DNA of 64,000 bases, from NCBI GenBank assembly GCA_036924835.1, contig JBAGRR010000001.1:3115001-3179000 (forward strand), written 5' to 3'. Made by a program: the position numbers and the translations under genes. Each line of letters opens with the position of its first letter. Positions within the stretch are counted from its first letter, which is position 1. Below, one piece after another: positions 9,539-21,132 of the stretch. The notes under the pieces were generated by a model, which searched no databases, was not told the origin of the DNA, and saw only the letters and a list, made by a program, of their open reading frames with translations. The DNA comes from Nitrobacteraceae bacterium AZCC 1564. Lineage in GTDB: Bacteria; Pseudomonadota; Alphaproteobacteria; Rhizobiales; Xanthobacteraceae.

Positions 9539-10543
9539 ATGCGAGCAGTTCGAATTGCCGTGATGGCGCTCGCCATGACCGCGGCAAGCTTGCGAGGCGG
9601 GCACGCCGAGACTGCTATAGTTGGAACCGGCTCGGCTTTCGCGGCGCCGATCTATACCAAATGGGCCGAGCAGCAAAAGCCGAGCACGGGTATCGCGGTC
9701 AACTATCAGCCGTCGGGATCTTCCGTAGGGCAGCTCCAGGCGTTGAAAGGCCTAACGGACTTCGGCGCCTCCGACGTTCCCATGGAGGACAGCAAGCTTA
9801 ACGAGGCCCACATCCTGCAGTTTCCCACCGTCGCTGGCGGCTATGCAGTCGTCGTCAACATCCCCGGTGTTGCGCCCGGCCAACTTCGGCTCAGCGCCCC
9901 CGTGCTTGCTGACATCTTCATGGGCAACATCAAGTCCTGGGATGATGCACGCGTCGCGAATCTCAATCCGGGTCTCACTTTGCCGAAGCTCGCGATCTCG
10001 CTTCTATATCATGCGGGAGGGTCGGGAGGCACTTACGCAATATCCCGATATCTATCGAAGAACAGCGACGTATGGCGGGACAAGATGGGGATCGGGATGA
10101 CGCTCAACTGGCCGGTCGGCGCTGGTGTCAAAGGCAGCTATGGCGCGGCTTCGACTGTGCCAATGACAACTGGCGGGATTGGCTATGCCGAGCTCTCCTA
10201 TGTGGTCGCCAACAACCTCGCAACCGTCCAGATCCAGAACAAGGCCAGCCGGTTCGTACTCCCGAACGGAGATACGTTTGCCGCGGCAGCCGAAAACGAC
10301 GATTGGACTGTCCCAAACTATGCTATGGACCTAACCGATATGCCGGGGGAGCAAAGCTGGCCGATCGTTACAGCCACATTCGTCTTGGTGCCAAAGAGCC
10401 TAAACAAGGCTGCGACGTCGGCCGCTACTCTCCAGTTTTTCAAGTGGGCATTGGCGCATGGAGACGATGCGGCACGGTCTATGCAATTTGTGCCGCTGCC
10501 CGGCAAGGTCAAAGCCGATATCACCAAGAACTGGCGCAATTGA
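9539..10543 (+). CDS. PstS-like periplasmic phosphate-binding protein with a divergent ligand loop
   Basis: A 334-residue protein with a signal peptide (MRAVRIAVMALAMTAASL, cleavage near GHAE) and the PstS fold: GTGSAFAAPIYTKW, NYQPSGSSVGQLQALKG, DFGASDVPM, IFMGNIKSWDD, TTGGIGYAELSYV. The anion loop differs from canonical PstS. The usual R-x-D-G-S-G-T-T is H-A-G-G-S-G-G-T (residues 158-165), and the Thr of the N-terminal GAGATF is Ala in GTGSAF. Ser-61 and the Asp of GASD are kept. The ATG at 9539 has AGGAGA before it. It follows phnA closely, and no pstCAB genes are present. It may serve phosphate released by PhnA or bind a phosphonate. Confidence 0.8.
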   Translation: MRAVRIAVMALAMTAASLRGGHAETAIVGTGSAFAAPIYTKWAEQQKPSTGIAVNYQPSGSSVGQLQALKGLTDFGASDVPMEDSKLNEAHILQFPTVAGGYAVVVNIPGVAPGQLRLSAPVLADIFMGNIKSWDDARVANLNPGLTLPKLAISLLYHAGGSGGTYAISRYLSKNSDVWRDKMGIGMTLNWPVGAGVKGSYGAASTVPMTTGGIGYAELSYVVANNLATVQIQNKASRFVLPNGDTFAAAAENDDWTVPNYAMDLTDMPGEQSWPIVTATFVLVPKSLNKAATSAATLQFFKWALAHGDDAARSMQFVPLPGKVKADITKNWRN

Positions 10544-10651
10544 TGACTGGCATGATGCAGAGCCGCGGCGCTGCCCTGCATTGTGTCCTAGCTGGCTTGC
10601 AGCGACGCTCCCATCGCGCGCGCCGCGCAATTGCGGGAAAGCACAACAGGC

Positions 10652-13357
<2,706 letters not shown>

Positions 13358-13378
13358 TCATCATGGCACGGCCACTGG

Positions 13379-14518
13379 TTACGTACGGCGCGTCACGCGC
13401 CCACCATCGACATCGAAAATATCAGCATCGACGCCCATGTTGGCGAAGGCAGCCGGGTCTGCGCCTGTGAGCCACACCTGCGCTCCCAGCTTTGCAAGCT
13501 CGGCGAACAGCGCCGCACGCCGGTTCGGGTCGAGATGGGCGACGACTTCGTCGAGCAGCAACAGCGGAGTGATGCAGGTCATCTCCGCAACGAGATTGGC
13601 ATGCGCGAGGACAAGGCCGATCAGCAGGGCCTTTTGTTCGCCAGTGGAGGCGTCGCGCGCTGGCATGTTTTTCGGCGCGTAGACCACCTGCAGATCCGTC
13701 AGATGAGGCCCGTTGAGCGTCCGGCCGGCTGCTGCGTCCTTCAGGCGGCTTTCACGTAGAATCTCCCGATAGCGATCTTCCACCGCTGTGGCGGTCTCGG
13801 TCAGAAGCGCGTTCTCCATCCAGCCGTCGAGTGCGATCAGCGCGGATGGAAAGGCCGATTGACTGCCGCGCGCCGCCAGCGTCGCCGCGAGGCGTTGCAG
13901 GGTCTGGCCGCGCTGAGCCGCAACGGCGACGGCCAGTTCCGCGGTCTCGCGCTCAATGGCCTCACACCAGTGCGGATCGAAGTTGCGATCTTCCAGCAGC
14001 CGGTTACGCGAGCGCAGGGCGCGGTCAAGCGCGGATACGCGGCTTGAATGTTCGCTGTCGATGGCGAGCACGAGGCGGTCAAAGAACCGTCGCCGTTCCG
14101 ATGCCGCGCCCATGAAAAGCCCATCCATAGCCGGGGTCAGCCAAACCATGCGCAGATATTCGCCAAAGGCGGTGGCCGAGGACACGGGCTCGCGGTCGAT
14201 GCGACAGCGGCGCGGTGATGACGCACCTTCGGAAGGTGGTGCGTCAATCCCTGTGCCAAGCGTGGCGAGGCCAAGTTCGCCCTCGACCGTTGCCGAGACA
14301 GCCCATGAGCCATCGCCCTGATTATCGGCGACGTCGTCCAGCGTGGCGCGGCGCAGTCCGCGGCCTGGAGACAGAAATGAGATCGCCTCCAGACAGTTGG
14401 TTTTGCCCGCGCCGTTGGCGCCGACCAACACGACGACATTGCTGTCTGTTTCCAGGCTGGCCGCACGATAGTTGCGGAAGTGCGTGAGGCTAAGGCGCAG
14501 GATGCGGGAGATTGTCAT
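13379..14518 (-). CDS. recF: DNA replication and repair protein RecF
   Basis: A 379-residue SMC-like ATPase that loads RecA at gaps with RecO/RecR. Walker A is GANGAGKTN in VVLVGANGAGKTNCLEAISF. The signature segment precedes Walker B, seen as TPLLLLDEVVAHLDPNRRAAL, with the D-loop following. SLTHFRNYRAASLE is the typical RecF N-terminus. Length is normal. The gene keeps the usual dnaN-recF-gyrB order, but here a bipartite repeat module and about 295 bp separate it from dnaN, so it may need its own promoter. Confidence 0.96.
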   Translation of the reverse strand: MTISRILRLSLTHFRNYRAASLETDSNVVVLVGANGAGKTNCLEAISFLSPGRGLRRATLDDVADNQGDGSWAVSATVEGELGLATLGTGIDAPPSEGASSPRRCRIDREPVSSATAFGEYLRMVWLTPAMDGLFMGAASERRRFFDRLVLAIDSEHSSRVSALDRALRSRNRLLEDRNFDPHWCEAIERETAELAVAVAAQRGQTLQRLAATLAARGSQSAFPSALIALDGWMENALLTETATAVEDRYREILRESRLKDAAAGRTLNGPHLTDLQVVYAPKNMPARDASTGEQKALLIGLVLAHANLVAEMTCITPLLLLDEVVAHLDPNRRAALFAELAKLGAQVWLTGADPAAFANMGVDADIFDVDGGRVTRRT

Positions 14519-14549
14519 CGATCAAGAACCCTGTCGCCGTCTGTAGCCC

Positions 14550-14718
14550 CTAGTGGAGCGGATTTGACGTTCGCAACCCTGCTTGCCGCGAATTCGTGAT
14601 GCGAACGTCAAATCCCAAAGCTCCACTAGAATCTCATATTTTCTAGTGGTCTTTCGATTCTAACGTTCGCAAGGGTGCCCGCCGAGACGGGATGCGAACG
14701 TTAGAATCGGACCACTGG
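14550..14718. repeat. Bipartite palindromic module (169 bp) between recF and dnaN
   Basis: Two long hairpins stand in tandem. The first (14550-14629) is bounded by CTAGTGGAG and CTCCACTAG with inner arms GATTTGACGTTCGCA and TGCGAACGTCAAATC. A 13-bp spacer AATCTCATATTTT follows. The second (14643-14718) starts CTAGTGGTC, with inner arms GATTCTAACGTTCGCA and TGCGAACGTTAGAATC, and ends ACCACTGG. It has the same architecture as the other modules in this window but different inner stems. It could act as a terminator or RNA-processing site between the two genes. Confidence 0.9.
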
Positions 14719-14813
14719 AGCCGGCAGCTATGAGATGCTCCCGAAGACGTGCATGGCCGGGGCAGGCCCGGCCATGACGCAATCTAATCAGTCGGTGTCG
14801 GAACAGAAAGCCC

Positions 14814-15932
14814 TTACACCCGCATCGGCATCAGCACGTAGAGCGCGCCTTTGTTGTCCTTGTCCTGCACCAGCGTCGGCGAACCGGGATCGGCAAGGCG
14901 AAGTACGGCCACTTCGCCTTCGATCTGCGCGGCGATGTCGAGGAGGTAGCGCGAGTTGAAGCCGATATCGAGCGCGTCGGAGGCGTATTCGACCTCGAGT
15001 TCTTCCGTTGCACTTCCCGAATCAGGATTGGTGACCGACAGCACCAGCTTGCCTGCTGCGAGTGATAGCTTCACCGCGCGACCGCGCTCGCTCGAAATAG
15101 TCGACACGCGATCCACCGCGGCCTCGAAATCCTTCTTGTCGACGAGAAGCTGCTTGTCGTTGTTCTGTGGAATGACGCGGCCGTAGTCGGGAAAGGTGCC
15201 GTCGATCAGCTTCGATGTCAGCACGACGTCGGCGATGGTAAAACGGATTTTGCCCTGCGAGAGCTCGATCTTGAGCTCTGCATCGTTGTTCTCGATCAGG
15301 CGCTGGACTTCGCCGACCGTTTTGCGAGGAACGATCACACCCGGCATGCCGTCGGCGTTTGGGGGCAATGGCAGGTCGACCTGCGCAAGACGATGGCCAT
15401 CTGTCGCGACCGCTCGGAGTGTTGCGTCCTTCGCTGTGCCAGCAGCGTGCAGATAGATGCCGTTGAGATAGTAGCGGGTTTCCTCCGTTGAAATCGCGAA
15501 CTGCGTACGGTCGATCAGGCGCTTCATGTCCGACGCGGCGAGCGTGAAGGAATGCGTCATGTCGCCGGCAGCGAGGTCCGGAAAATCGCTCTCAGGCAGG
15601 GTCTGCAGTGTGAAGCGCGAGCGGCCGGCACGAATTGCGAGAACCGATCGGTCGCCATCCGCTTCCAACATGATTTGCGACCCATCGGGCAGCTTGCGCA
15701 CGATGTCGTAGAACATATGAGCAGGCACCGTGGTTGAACCTGCGGTGCCGGTCTCTGCTGCCAGCGTTTCGGTCACTTCGAGATCGAGGTCGGTGGCCTT
15801 CAGGCTGAGGCGCGATTTTTCCGCACGGATCAGCACGTTTCCCAAGATCGGAATCGTATTGCGCCGCTCCACCACACGATGGACGTGACCCAGCGATTTA
15901 AGGAGTTGTGCACGCTCGACGGTAACTTTCAT
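14814..15932 (-). CDS. dnaN: DNA polymerase III sliding clamp (beta subunit)
   Basis: A 372-residue clamp starting MKVTVERAQLLKSLGHVHRV. The three clamp domains are recognisable from RRNTIPILGNVLIRA in domain 1, RYYLNGIYLHA with ATDGHRLA in domain 2, and GTFPDYGRVIPQNND in domain 3, ending ALYVLMPMRV. The frame begins seven codons earlier, but the ATG at 15932 matches the family N-terminus. It tethers Pol III to DNA and binds partners in its C-terminal pocket. It lies downstream of dnaA on the same strand, separated by a 351-bp segment holding a hairpin and a decayed dnaA tail. Confidence 0.96.
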   Translation of the reverse strand: MKVTVERAQLLKSLGHVHRVVERRNTIPILGNVLIRAEKSRLSLKATDLDLEVTETLAAETGTAGSTTVPAHMFYDIVRKLPDGSQIMLEADGDRSVLAIRAGRSRFTLQTLPESDFPDLAAGDMTHSFTLAASDMKRLIDRTQFAISTEETRYYLNGIYLHAAGTAKDATLRAVATDGHRLAQVDLPLPPNADGMPGVIVPRKTVGEVQRLIENNDAELKIELSQGKIRFTIADVVLTSKLIDGTFPDYGRVIPQNNDKQLLVDKKDFEAAVDRVSTISSERGRAVKLSLAAGKLVLSVTNPDSGSATEELEVEYASDALDIGFNSRYLLDIAAQIEGEVAVLRLADPGSPTLVQDKDNKGALYVLMPMRV

Positions 15933-16046
15933 GACAAATCCGCCCGATCCCAAGCAAGTGTCTGCGCGTCCGGCCGCAAAACCATGCCCCCTTTGCGGAG
16001 GACGCGCGATGAAGATGCCGGGCGGAGGCCGCCGCGGCGACTGACG

Positions 16047-16086
16047 CCCATGGCCCAGCCAAAACGATTTTGGCCGGGTCCATGGG
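16047..16086. terminator. Long hairpin between dnaA and dnaN
   Basis: CCCATGGCCCAGCCAAAA pairs with TTTTGGCCGGGTCCATGGG around a short CGA-containing loop, with one mismatch. No long T run follows on either strand, so it may be a weak terminator, an attenuator, or an RNA-stability element in the dnaA-dnaN leader. Confidence 0.55.
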
Positions 16087-16142
16087 GGATCGCAAGGTGG
16101 CGTGGATAAAGGCGGAGCGCAAGGGCGAGGAGCGCCCCAACT

Positions 16143-16269
16143 GCGCGTTTCCCCTTTGTTATTCCTGAAGCTGGCGCTTCAGGAGCTCGACCTCGTCAGA
16201 CAGCGCAAGCTTGGAGACCAGGGCGATCTTGCGTAGGAGCGCCCGACCGCCAAACCTCCGGCCGATTTC
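16143..16269 (-). repeat. Decayed tandem duplicate of the dnaA 3' end
   Basis: The true dnaA stop region, starting at about 16270 with GCGTTTCCCCTTTGTTATTC and continuing CTGAAGCTGGCGCTTCAGG, is preceded by a near-identical copy at 16143. The first 65 bp match exactly. The copy then shows small deletions (GCAAGCTTGGAGACC against GCAAGGTCCTTGGAGACC) and loses about 25 bp before CGACCGCCAAACCTCCGGCC, where it rejoins the true gene. It repeats the last 40 or so codons of dnaA plus the downstream bases. It cannot encode a domain on its own. Confidence 0.85.
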
Positions 16270-16283
16270 GCGTTTCCCCTTTG

Positions 16284-17723
16284 TTATTCCTGAAGCTGGC
16301 GCTTCAGGAGCTCGACCTCGTCAGACAGCGCAAGGTCCTTGGAGACCAGGGATTCGATCTTGCGTACCGCGTGCAGCACGGTGGTGTGGTCCCGACCGCC
16401 AAACCTCCGGCCGATTTCGGGGAGCGAACGCAGGGTCAGGGTCTTTGCGAGATACATCGCAACCTGACGCGGACGAACCACGTTGGCGGTACGCCGTGAC
16501 GACAACAGGTCCGACCGGCTGACATTGTACTGGCGGGCGACGACTCTTTGAATGTCCTCGATTTTGACTCGCTTGGGCTCTTGCGGCCGGACCAGATCGC
16601 GGACCTCGCGCTCCGCCATTTCCAGTGTCACGGGGGTAGCGTTGAGCTTGCTGTGTGCGAGCAGGCGATTGATCGCGCCCTCAAGGTCGCGGCCATTGTG
16701 CGTAATGGTCTTCGCCAGATATTCCAGCACCGGGGGCGGGACATCGAAGGACGCGTGATGCACCCTCGCAGCCGTGACGCGCGATTTCAGAATCTCGAGC
16801 CGAAGCTCTTCGCCGAGTGAGCCCATCTCGACCACGAGGCCGCCCGCCAGGCGCGAGCGCACCCGGTCATCCAGGCTTTCCAGATCAGACGGCGGACGGT
16901 CGGCGGCGATCACAACCTGACGTCCGGCATCGATCAGGGCGTTGAGTGTGTGGCAGAACTCCGATTGGGTTGATTTGCCCTGAAGGAATTGCAGGTCGTC
17001 GATCACCAGCACGTCGATGCCGCGCAGCGCTTCCTTGAACGCGAGCGCTGTTTGCGATTTCAGCGCGGCAACGAAGCCGTACATGAATTTCTCTGCAGTG
17101 AGATACAGCACCTTGCGGTCGGAGCTCGAGTTGCCCGCCCAGGTGACTGCCTGCAGCAGATGGGTCTTACCCAAGCCGACGCCAGCGTGAATGTAGAGAG
17201 GATTGAACATCACCGGATCGCCGTGCCGACCTTCCGCGACCTGACGTGCAGCAGCCAGCGCCAGCGTATTGGAGCGACCCATCACGAACGTCGAAAACGT
17301 TAGGCGCGGATCAAGCGGTGAGCCACCAAGCGCATCGTGATTTGCAGATACCGGAAGGGTGGCGTTGGCGCGAAGTTCGGGGGGCGGCCGGTTGTCGACG
17401 CGCTCGGGGCGGCGTTCTTCGATCGCTGGCTTGACGTCTTTCGCCGGCGCCGGGCTGCGTACGGCGCTCCGCACGGTGAGATCGACACGGCTGACCTCGG
17501 GCAGTTCAGCCTGCCAGCAGCTCAGCACGCGCTCTGCATAATGTGCCTGAATCCAGCTCTTGAGGAACTTGGTGGGGACGGACAGGTGCACGCTGTCCTC
17601 CTGAATCCGCTCGAGATCCATCCGTGCAAACCAACTGGTGTAGACATCTTCACCGACGTTCGACCGGAGGCGTCCCTTTACTCGGTTCCAATGATTTTGT
17701 TCGTTGTCTGCCACGTCTGTCAT
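16284..17723 (-). CDS. dnaA: Chromosomal replication initiator DnaA
   Basis: A 479-residue DnaA beginning [20 protein letters not shown]. Domain I carries [12 protein letters not shown] and a variable linker follows. The AAA+ domain has Walker [12 protein letters not shown], Walker [14 protein letters not shown], and the arginine-finger region [12 protein letters not shown]. Domain IV has the DnaA-box-binding signature [16 protein letters not shown]. The frame is open 23 codons further 5', but the ATG at 17723 gives the family N-terminus. It opens the origin and also acts as a transcription factor. The C-terminal coding end has been copied in tandem just downstream. Confidence 0.97.
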   Translation of the reverse strand: MTDVADNEQNHWNRVKGRLRSNVGEDVYTSWFARMDLERIQEDSVHLSVPTKFLKSWIQAHYAERVLSCWQAELPEVSRVDLTVRSAVRSPAPAKDVKPAIEERRPERVDNRPPPELRANATLPVSANHDALGGSPLDPRLTFSTFVMGRSNTLALAAARQVAEGRHGDPVMFNPLYIHAGVGLGKTHLLQAVTWAGNSSSDRKVLYLTAEKFMYGFVAALKSQTALAFKEALRGIDVLVIDDLQFLQGKSTQSEFCHTLNALIDAGRQVVIAADRPPSDLESLDDRVRSRLAGGLVVEMGSLGEELRLEILKSRVTAARVHHASFDVPPPVLEYLAKTITHNGRDLEGAINRLLAHSKLNATPVTLEMAEREVRDLVRPQEPKRVKIEDIQRVVARQYNVSRSDLLSSRRTANVVRPRQVAMYLAKTLTLRSLPEIGRRFGGRDHTTVLHAVRKIESLVSKDLALSDEVELLKRQLQE

Positions 17724-18261
17724 TTGAGCTCTGACTTTTCTCGTTGAATGGTTTCTCGTTGCCGATGGTTTTCGTCCCGACGGCGGTTCCATCGTTCACG
17801 GACAGAACATCGTTCGGCATTGGAATGCCGTCGACGCTGCCGGGAACTCGAAAGGAAACGCGGTGGGACTAGCGCGTACTGTGAGGCCGAAAGCCGTTGG
17901 ACGCGGATGGCGCGCAGGGAACATTAGGCGCGAAAGATGTCTTTGAGATGGGATTGCCGATCGAAAATGATTTCAGAATTTCTGGCTGCTTCTGTTCGAT
18001 GGACATAAAAGCTCCCCCTCCTATCGCGTAAGAAACCGCGACAAGTTGCTGTCGTGTTGATGTGTCAAAAGTTCGATTTTGCATCCCGAACAATTCACTG
18101 TTCAGGTTCGCGTTGCCGCCCGTCTTACTACCCAACCCCGTCCTTCAACATTCCCACCTTTCAAGTGACCGGTCCGCTATCTCCGTGCGCCATCTCCTTC
18201 GTTGCTGTCGTGTCCCTACATCGGAAATCCACGACCGGAGAAATTTGCCACGGCAAGCCGA

Positions 18262-18280
18262 TCTCACACATCGTGTGAGA
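18262..18280. promoter_or_regulatory. Perfect 19-bp palindrome, operator-like
   Basis: TCTCACAC-ATC-GTGTGAGA lies about 540 bp upstream of the dnaA start. The 8-bp arms match perfectly. Its size suits a dimeric repressor, but the binding protein is unknown. Confidence 0.4.
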
Positions 18281-18738
18281 ATGAACTCGACCGATCGCTT
18301 GGAAAGCGTCGCTAACGTGCAGACTATCTTTTACTTGCACGCCCACCCCAGTTCTCAGACCGCGCTGATCAAAAGAGCCGCAGGTGGCGCGACGGGATAA
18401 GAAATACACGAGGCGCCGTGTCTCGCAACGAAATTGATTTTTCTTCGAGTGAGTGTGTTTCGATTTGCCCGCACTGCGAAACTCATTGTGCGGTGTGACA
18501 GAACAGCAAGGTTTTGAATCTGCGCAGAGATTCGTAATGTTGGACAACTGTCACATGCGCGTCGCGCCCACAAAAGAAATTCATAAATTGTTTATGTTTG
18601 ATCCGGGCGCGACCGCGTTTTGAAAGTGGTGTCCGTCGCTATGCCGATAAGTGGCTAACGAGTCGTGCATTTTCCTGTTCAACGAAACAGGGTAACTCCC
18701 GCGTCGTCCACGTCTTCCGTGTAAATACAGGCTTGCAA

Positions 18739-18777
18739 TTTGCAAACATCGTTGTCCGTTGCGTTTTGCAAACATCG
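18739..18777. repeat. Pair of 13-bp direct repeats upstream of dnaA
   Basis: TTTGCAAACATCG occurs at 18739-18751 and again at 18765-18777, 26 bp apart and close to two and a half helical turns. The core TTTGCAAA is itself nearly palindromic. It may be a protein-binding pair in the dnaA-rpsT interval. Confidence 0.45.
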
Positions 18778-18995
18778 CGCATCGAATCGATGTGCGAGTG
18801 CGATATGCATCGTCGATACGTCAAGCGCTCTGACGTCAGATGGCGGTGAGAGAAAGATCGCATGGTTACCGCGCACGCGTCAGCATCGCGGTTTGATTGA
18901 TCGAGATCAACATGAAGTGCGACGATGTGACGTGAGCTGCATCGTCAATCGTCAGCTACGCTGATGGTGAGATCGCGTGAAGAACGTCGGTCGCG

Positions 18996-19027
18996 AAAAA
19001 GAAAAGCCCGGCGGAAGAGCCGGGCTT
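18996..19027 (-). terminator. Rho-independent terminator of rpsT
   Basis: On the minus strand AAGCCCGGC, a short loop and GCCGGGCTT are followed by TTTCTTTTTCGC, about 30 bp after the rpsT stop. Stem, loop and T tail all fit. Confidence 0.85.
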
Positions 19028-19056
19028 CGAAAGATCGTTTGATCTAATCGATCAGA

Positions 19057-19323
19057 TCACTGTGCAAGCTTGGCGATCTGATGCGTCAGGCGCGACACCT
19101 TCCGGCTCGCATTGTTCTTGTGAATGATGTTGCGCTGAGCAGCCTGCATCAGTTCGGGCTCAGCACGCTTCATCGCTTCAAGTGCCGCGTTGCGGTCGCC
19201 CTTCTTGATGGCGTCTTCAACGTTGCGAACGGCGCCGCGCATTTGCGTGCGGCGTGACTTGTTGATCAGAGTACGGCGGGCAATCTTGCGCGTCGCCTTC
19301 TTCGCAGAGGTGGTATTGGCCAT
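19057..19323 (-). CDS. rpsT: 30S ribosomal protein S20
   Basis: An 88-residue, highly basic helical protein starting [18 protein letters not shown]. It contains [19 protein letters not shown] and ends [18 protein letters not shown], the S20 pattern. It binds 16S rRNA in the body of the small subunit. Length is normal and a strong terminator follows. Location next to dnaA is common in alphaproteobacteria. Confidence 0.96.
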   Translation of the reverse strand: MANTTSAKKATRKIARRTLINKSRRTQMRGAVRNVEDAIKKGDRNAALEAMKRAEPELMQAAQRNIIHKNNASRKVSRLTHQIAKLAQ

Positions 19324-19618
19324 GTGCTCTCGGTCCTTCAGGCTGCGGCTCAGCCGCCAGTCTGATCGATATCGACCGTTCGGCCGATGATGGGTGAAAA
19401 TCCTGGTGTTCTTGAAAAGGTTCTTCTCAAAGAACAGCGGCGGCAGGATTGCGCCTACCGCCAGTCGGGGCTGTTATAAGGATACCTGTTTGCAGCGTCA
19501 ACGATTTCCAGGCCCGATTCGGGCCGTGAAAGGGGCTTTTGGCCCCGGTGACCGTTGAATTTGGCAAATCGGGGCGGTATGGCGGGGGCTACCGGACGGT
19601 CGGGGGGGCGAATCCGGC

Positions 19619-19785
19619 CTAGTGTGGCGTCTCGCAATTGCCGGTCACCCTTGCGGCTGGATTCTTATCGGCAATTGCGAGACAAAAGCCACACTAGCAT
19701 TTTGATTTTGCTAGTGTCCTTTCGTCTCCGAATAACCGTATGAGCACGCAGCAAGTGGGGCGGTTATTCGGAGACGGGACACTAG
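19619..19785. repeat. Bipartite palindromic module, 167 bp (type T6-T5)
   Basis: The first hairpin (19619-19697, 79 bp) runs from CTAGTGTGGC to GCCACACTAG with inner arms TCTCGCAATTGCCG and CGGCAATTGCGAGA. The spacer (13 bp) is CATTTTGATTTTG. The second hairpin (19711-19785, 75 bp) runs from CTAGTGTCC to GGGACACTAG with inner arms GTCTCCGAATAACCG and CGGTTATTCGGAGAC. The same 79+13+75 design recurs at 22330 and, inverted, at 63410. The last base is directly followed by an in-frame ATG of the next gene. Confidence 0.93.
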
Positions 19786-19797
19786 ATGGGGTGGGTG

Positions 19798-20115
19798 ATG
19801 ATACGCGGGTTCTTTCGATTGATCGGGCTGCTGCTGCTGGTCCTCGGGTTCCTTGCCCTCGTCTATGACGGCGCGCGCTCGATCGCCGATCAGACCCTGC
19901 GGCTGACGCGGCTCGGCGAATTGTGGAACGACGTCAATCAGGGAAGCCAGCACGCCGTGCAGAGTATGGTCGAGAGTTTCTCACCGCTCCTCTGGAATGC
20001 AGTCATCAAAGTGCTCCTCAACCAGCCGGCATGGGCGGTGATGGGTGTCTTGGGTATCCTGCTGATGTTGCTATTCCGACCCGGCAAGCCGCTGATCGGC
20101 TACTCTCGGCACTAG
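19798..20115 (+). CDS. Small conserved inner-membrane protein
   Basis: A protein of about 105 residues starting MIRGFFRLIGLLLLVLGFLA. It has an N-terminal membrane helix, a soluble middle with DGARSIADQTLRLTRLGELW, and a second helix WAVMGVLGILLMLLF. This matches a small membrane protein I associate with Bradyrhizobiaceae; its function is not known. An alternative ATG at 19786 touches the end of the repeat module; the ATG at 19798 has GGGGTGGG upstream. Its stop codon TAG (20113-20115) lies inside the CTAGTGG end of the next repeat module, so both gene ends are framed by repeats. Confidence 0.65.
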   Translation: MIRGFFRLIGLLLLVLGFLALVYDGARSIADQTLRLTRLGELWNDVNQGSQHAVQSMVESFSPLLWNAVIKVLLNQPAWAVMGVLGILLMLLFRPGKPLIGYSRH

Positions 20116-20245
20116 TGGTCCGATTCTTACATTCGCATCCCATTTCAGCACGCACCTCCTGCGAATGTTAGAATCAAAGGACCACTCGCAAGTATACTTT
20201 TCTAGTGTCCCGTCTCCGAATAACCGACCCGTTTGCGGCGCGCTC
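20112..20245. repeat. Truncated bipartite palindromic module
   Basis: The first hairpin (20112-20187) begins CTAGTGGTCC with inner arms GATTCTTACATTCGCA and TGCGAATGTTAGAATC, and ends in a mutated CCACTCG. A spacer of 13-14 bp follows. Then comes only the left arm of a second hairpin, CTAGTGTCCCGTCTCCGAAT plus AACCG and part of its loop; the right arm is lost near 20245. It overlaps the stop codon of the preceding gene. Confidence 0.85.
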
Positions 20246-20371
20246 GTGCGCACGCAACATTCGTTTCGTTTCAAGACGCGATGCCAAACATCTGATTGCG
20301 CAGTGCAGGCGTAACACTCTGCCGCATCTTGCGTAGACACATATATAAGCGATCCACGGAGGAATTGAGCG

Positions 20372-21028
20372 ATGTTCTTTATGCGCAAATCTCTTGAGAT
20401 CCCAAGTGCGGCAGATGCGCTGCCAGGCCGCGCTGTGCCGCTTCCCACCGCGAAAACCCATTTCGTCAATGGCCGTCCGCTCAAGGGGCCTTATCCAGAG
20501 GGCCTTGAGACTGCTATCTTTGGTCTCGGCTGCTTTTGGGGAGCAGAGCGCAAGTTCTGCGAGCTGGGCGATGGTGTTTACGTCACGGCTGTTGGCTATG
20601 CTGGCGGCTCGACACCGAACCCCACCTATGAAGAGACCTGCTCGGGCCGCACCGGCCACACCGAAGCGGTGCTGGTGGTCTTCGACCCGAAGAAGATCTC
20701 TTACGACGATCTGCTGAAGACGTTCTGGGAAAGCCATGATCCAACGCAGGGTATGCGTCAGGGCAACGACATCGGTACGCAGTATCGTTCTGCGATTTAC
20801 ACCACAGGTGATGCCCAGATGAAGGCTGCACTGGCGTCGAAAGCAGCGTACGGCAAGGCGCTCGCCGCAAAAGGATACGATGCGATCACCACCGAGATCG
20901 CACCGGCCGGCGAGTTCTACTTTGCAGAGGACTATCACCAGCAGTATCTGGCGAAAAATCCGGGCGGCTACTGTGGTCTCGGCGGCACCGGCGTGTCGTG
21001 CCCGATCGGCGTTGGCGTCAGCGCCTAA
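20372..21028 (+). CDS. msrA: Peptide-methionine (S)-S-oxide reductase
   Basis: A 218-residue MsrA that reduces methionine-S-sulfoxide in oxidised proteins. The catalytic GCFWG motif has its Cys at residue 54. [24 protein letters not shown] is cut here into [13 protein letters not shown] and [10 protein letters not shown], both typical, followed by [18 protein letters not shown] and GTQYRSAIY. Resolving cysteines are in [14 protein letters not shown] at the C-terminus. GGAGGA precedes the ATG. The N-terminal 40 residues are the usual alphaproteobacterial extension. It is a single-gene unit followed by a strong hairpin. Confidence 0.95.
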   Translation: MFFMRKSLEIPSAADALPGRAVPLPTAKTHFVNGRPLKGPYPEGLETAIFGLGCFWGAERKFCELGDGVYVTAVGYAGGSTPNPTYEETCSGRTGHTEAVLVVFDPKKISYDDLLKTFWESHDPTQGMRQGNDIGTQYRSAIYTTGDAQMKAALASKAAYGKALAAKGYDAITTEIAPAGEFYFAEDYHQQYLAKNPGGYCGLGGTGVSCPIGVGVSA

Positions 21029-21088
21029 ACGCTTGAGTTCCTGTGGGAACTCAGTGACTGCTTATCCTTTCTTAACCATAGCGCTGCA

Positions 21089-21126
21089 AACCGGGCTGTT
21101 CTCTCACGCGAGAGAACAGCCCGGTT
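21089..21126. terminator. Perfect 17-bp hairpin after msrA
   Basis: AACCGGGCTGTTCTCTC and its exact complement GAGAGAACAGCCCGGTT flank the loop ACGC, followed by CGTTTC. The stem is very strong but the T tail is weak. It probably ends msrA transcripts and protects them from decay. Confidence 0.75.
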
Positions 21127-21132
21127 CGTTTC

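Larger units (their letters stand above)
17724..18995. other. Long gene-free region upstream of dnaA
   Basis: About 1.27 kb between dnaA and rpsT has no convincing gene. The few open frames are short, overlapping and unlike proteins. It is richer in A/T than its surroundings. Visible signals are a perfect palindrome TCTCACACATCGTGTGAGA (18262-18280), an imperfect hairpin at 18673-18692, two direct copies of TTTGCAAACATCG (18739-18751 and 18765-18777, 26 bp apart) and TGACGTCA near 18831. I see no consensus DnaA boxes (TTATCCACA or its complement). It probably holds the dnaA promoter and its regulators, and origin function is unproven. Confidence 0.5.

Noticed and set aside
8241..9587. 448-codon open frame on the minus strand opposite phnA
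   Set aside because: It is exactly antisense to phnA, whose metal-binding motifs are all present; its own sequence is rich in His/Arg and resembles no family.
17724..19056. Chromosomal origin
   Set aside because: No consensus DnaA boxes or typical unwinding repeats were found; gene position alone is not enough in alphaproteobacteria.
20174..20938. 254-codon minus-strand frame over msrA
   Set aside because: It covers the msrA catalytic motifs in antisense and part of a repeat; no ribosome site or homology.
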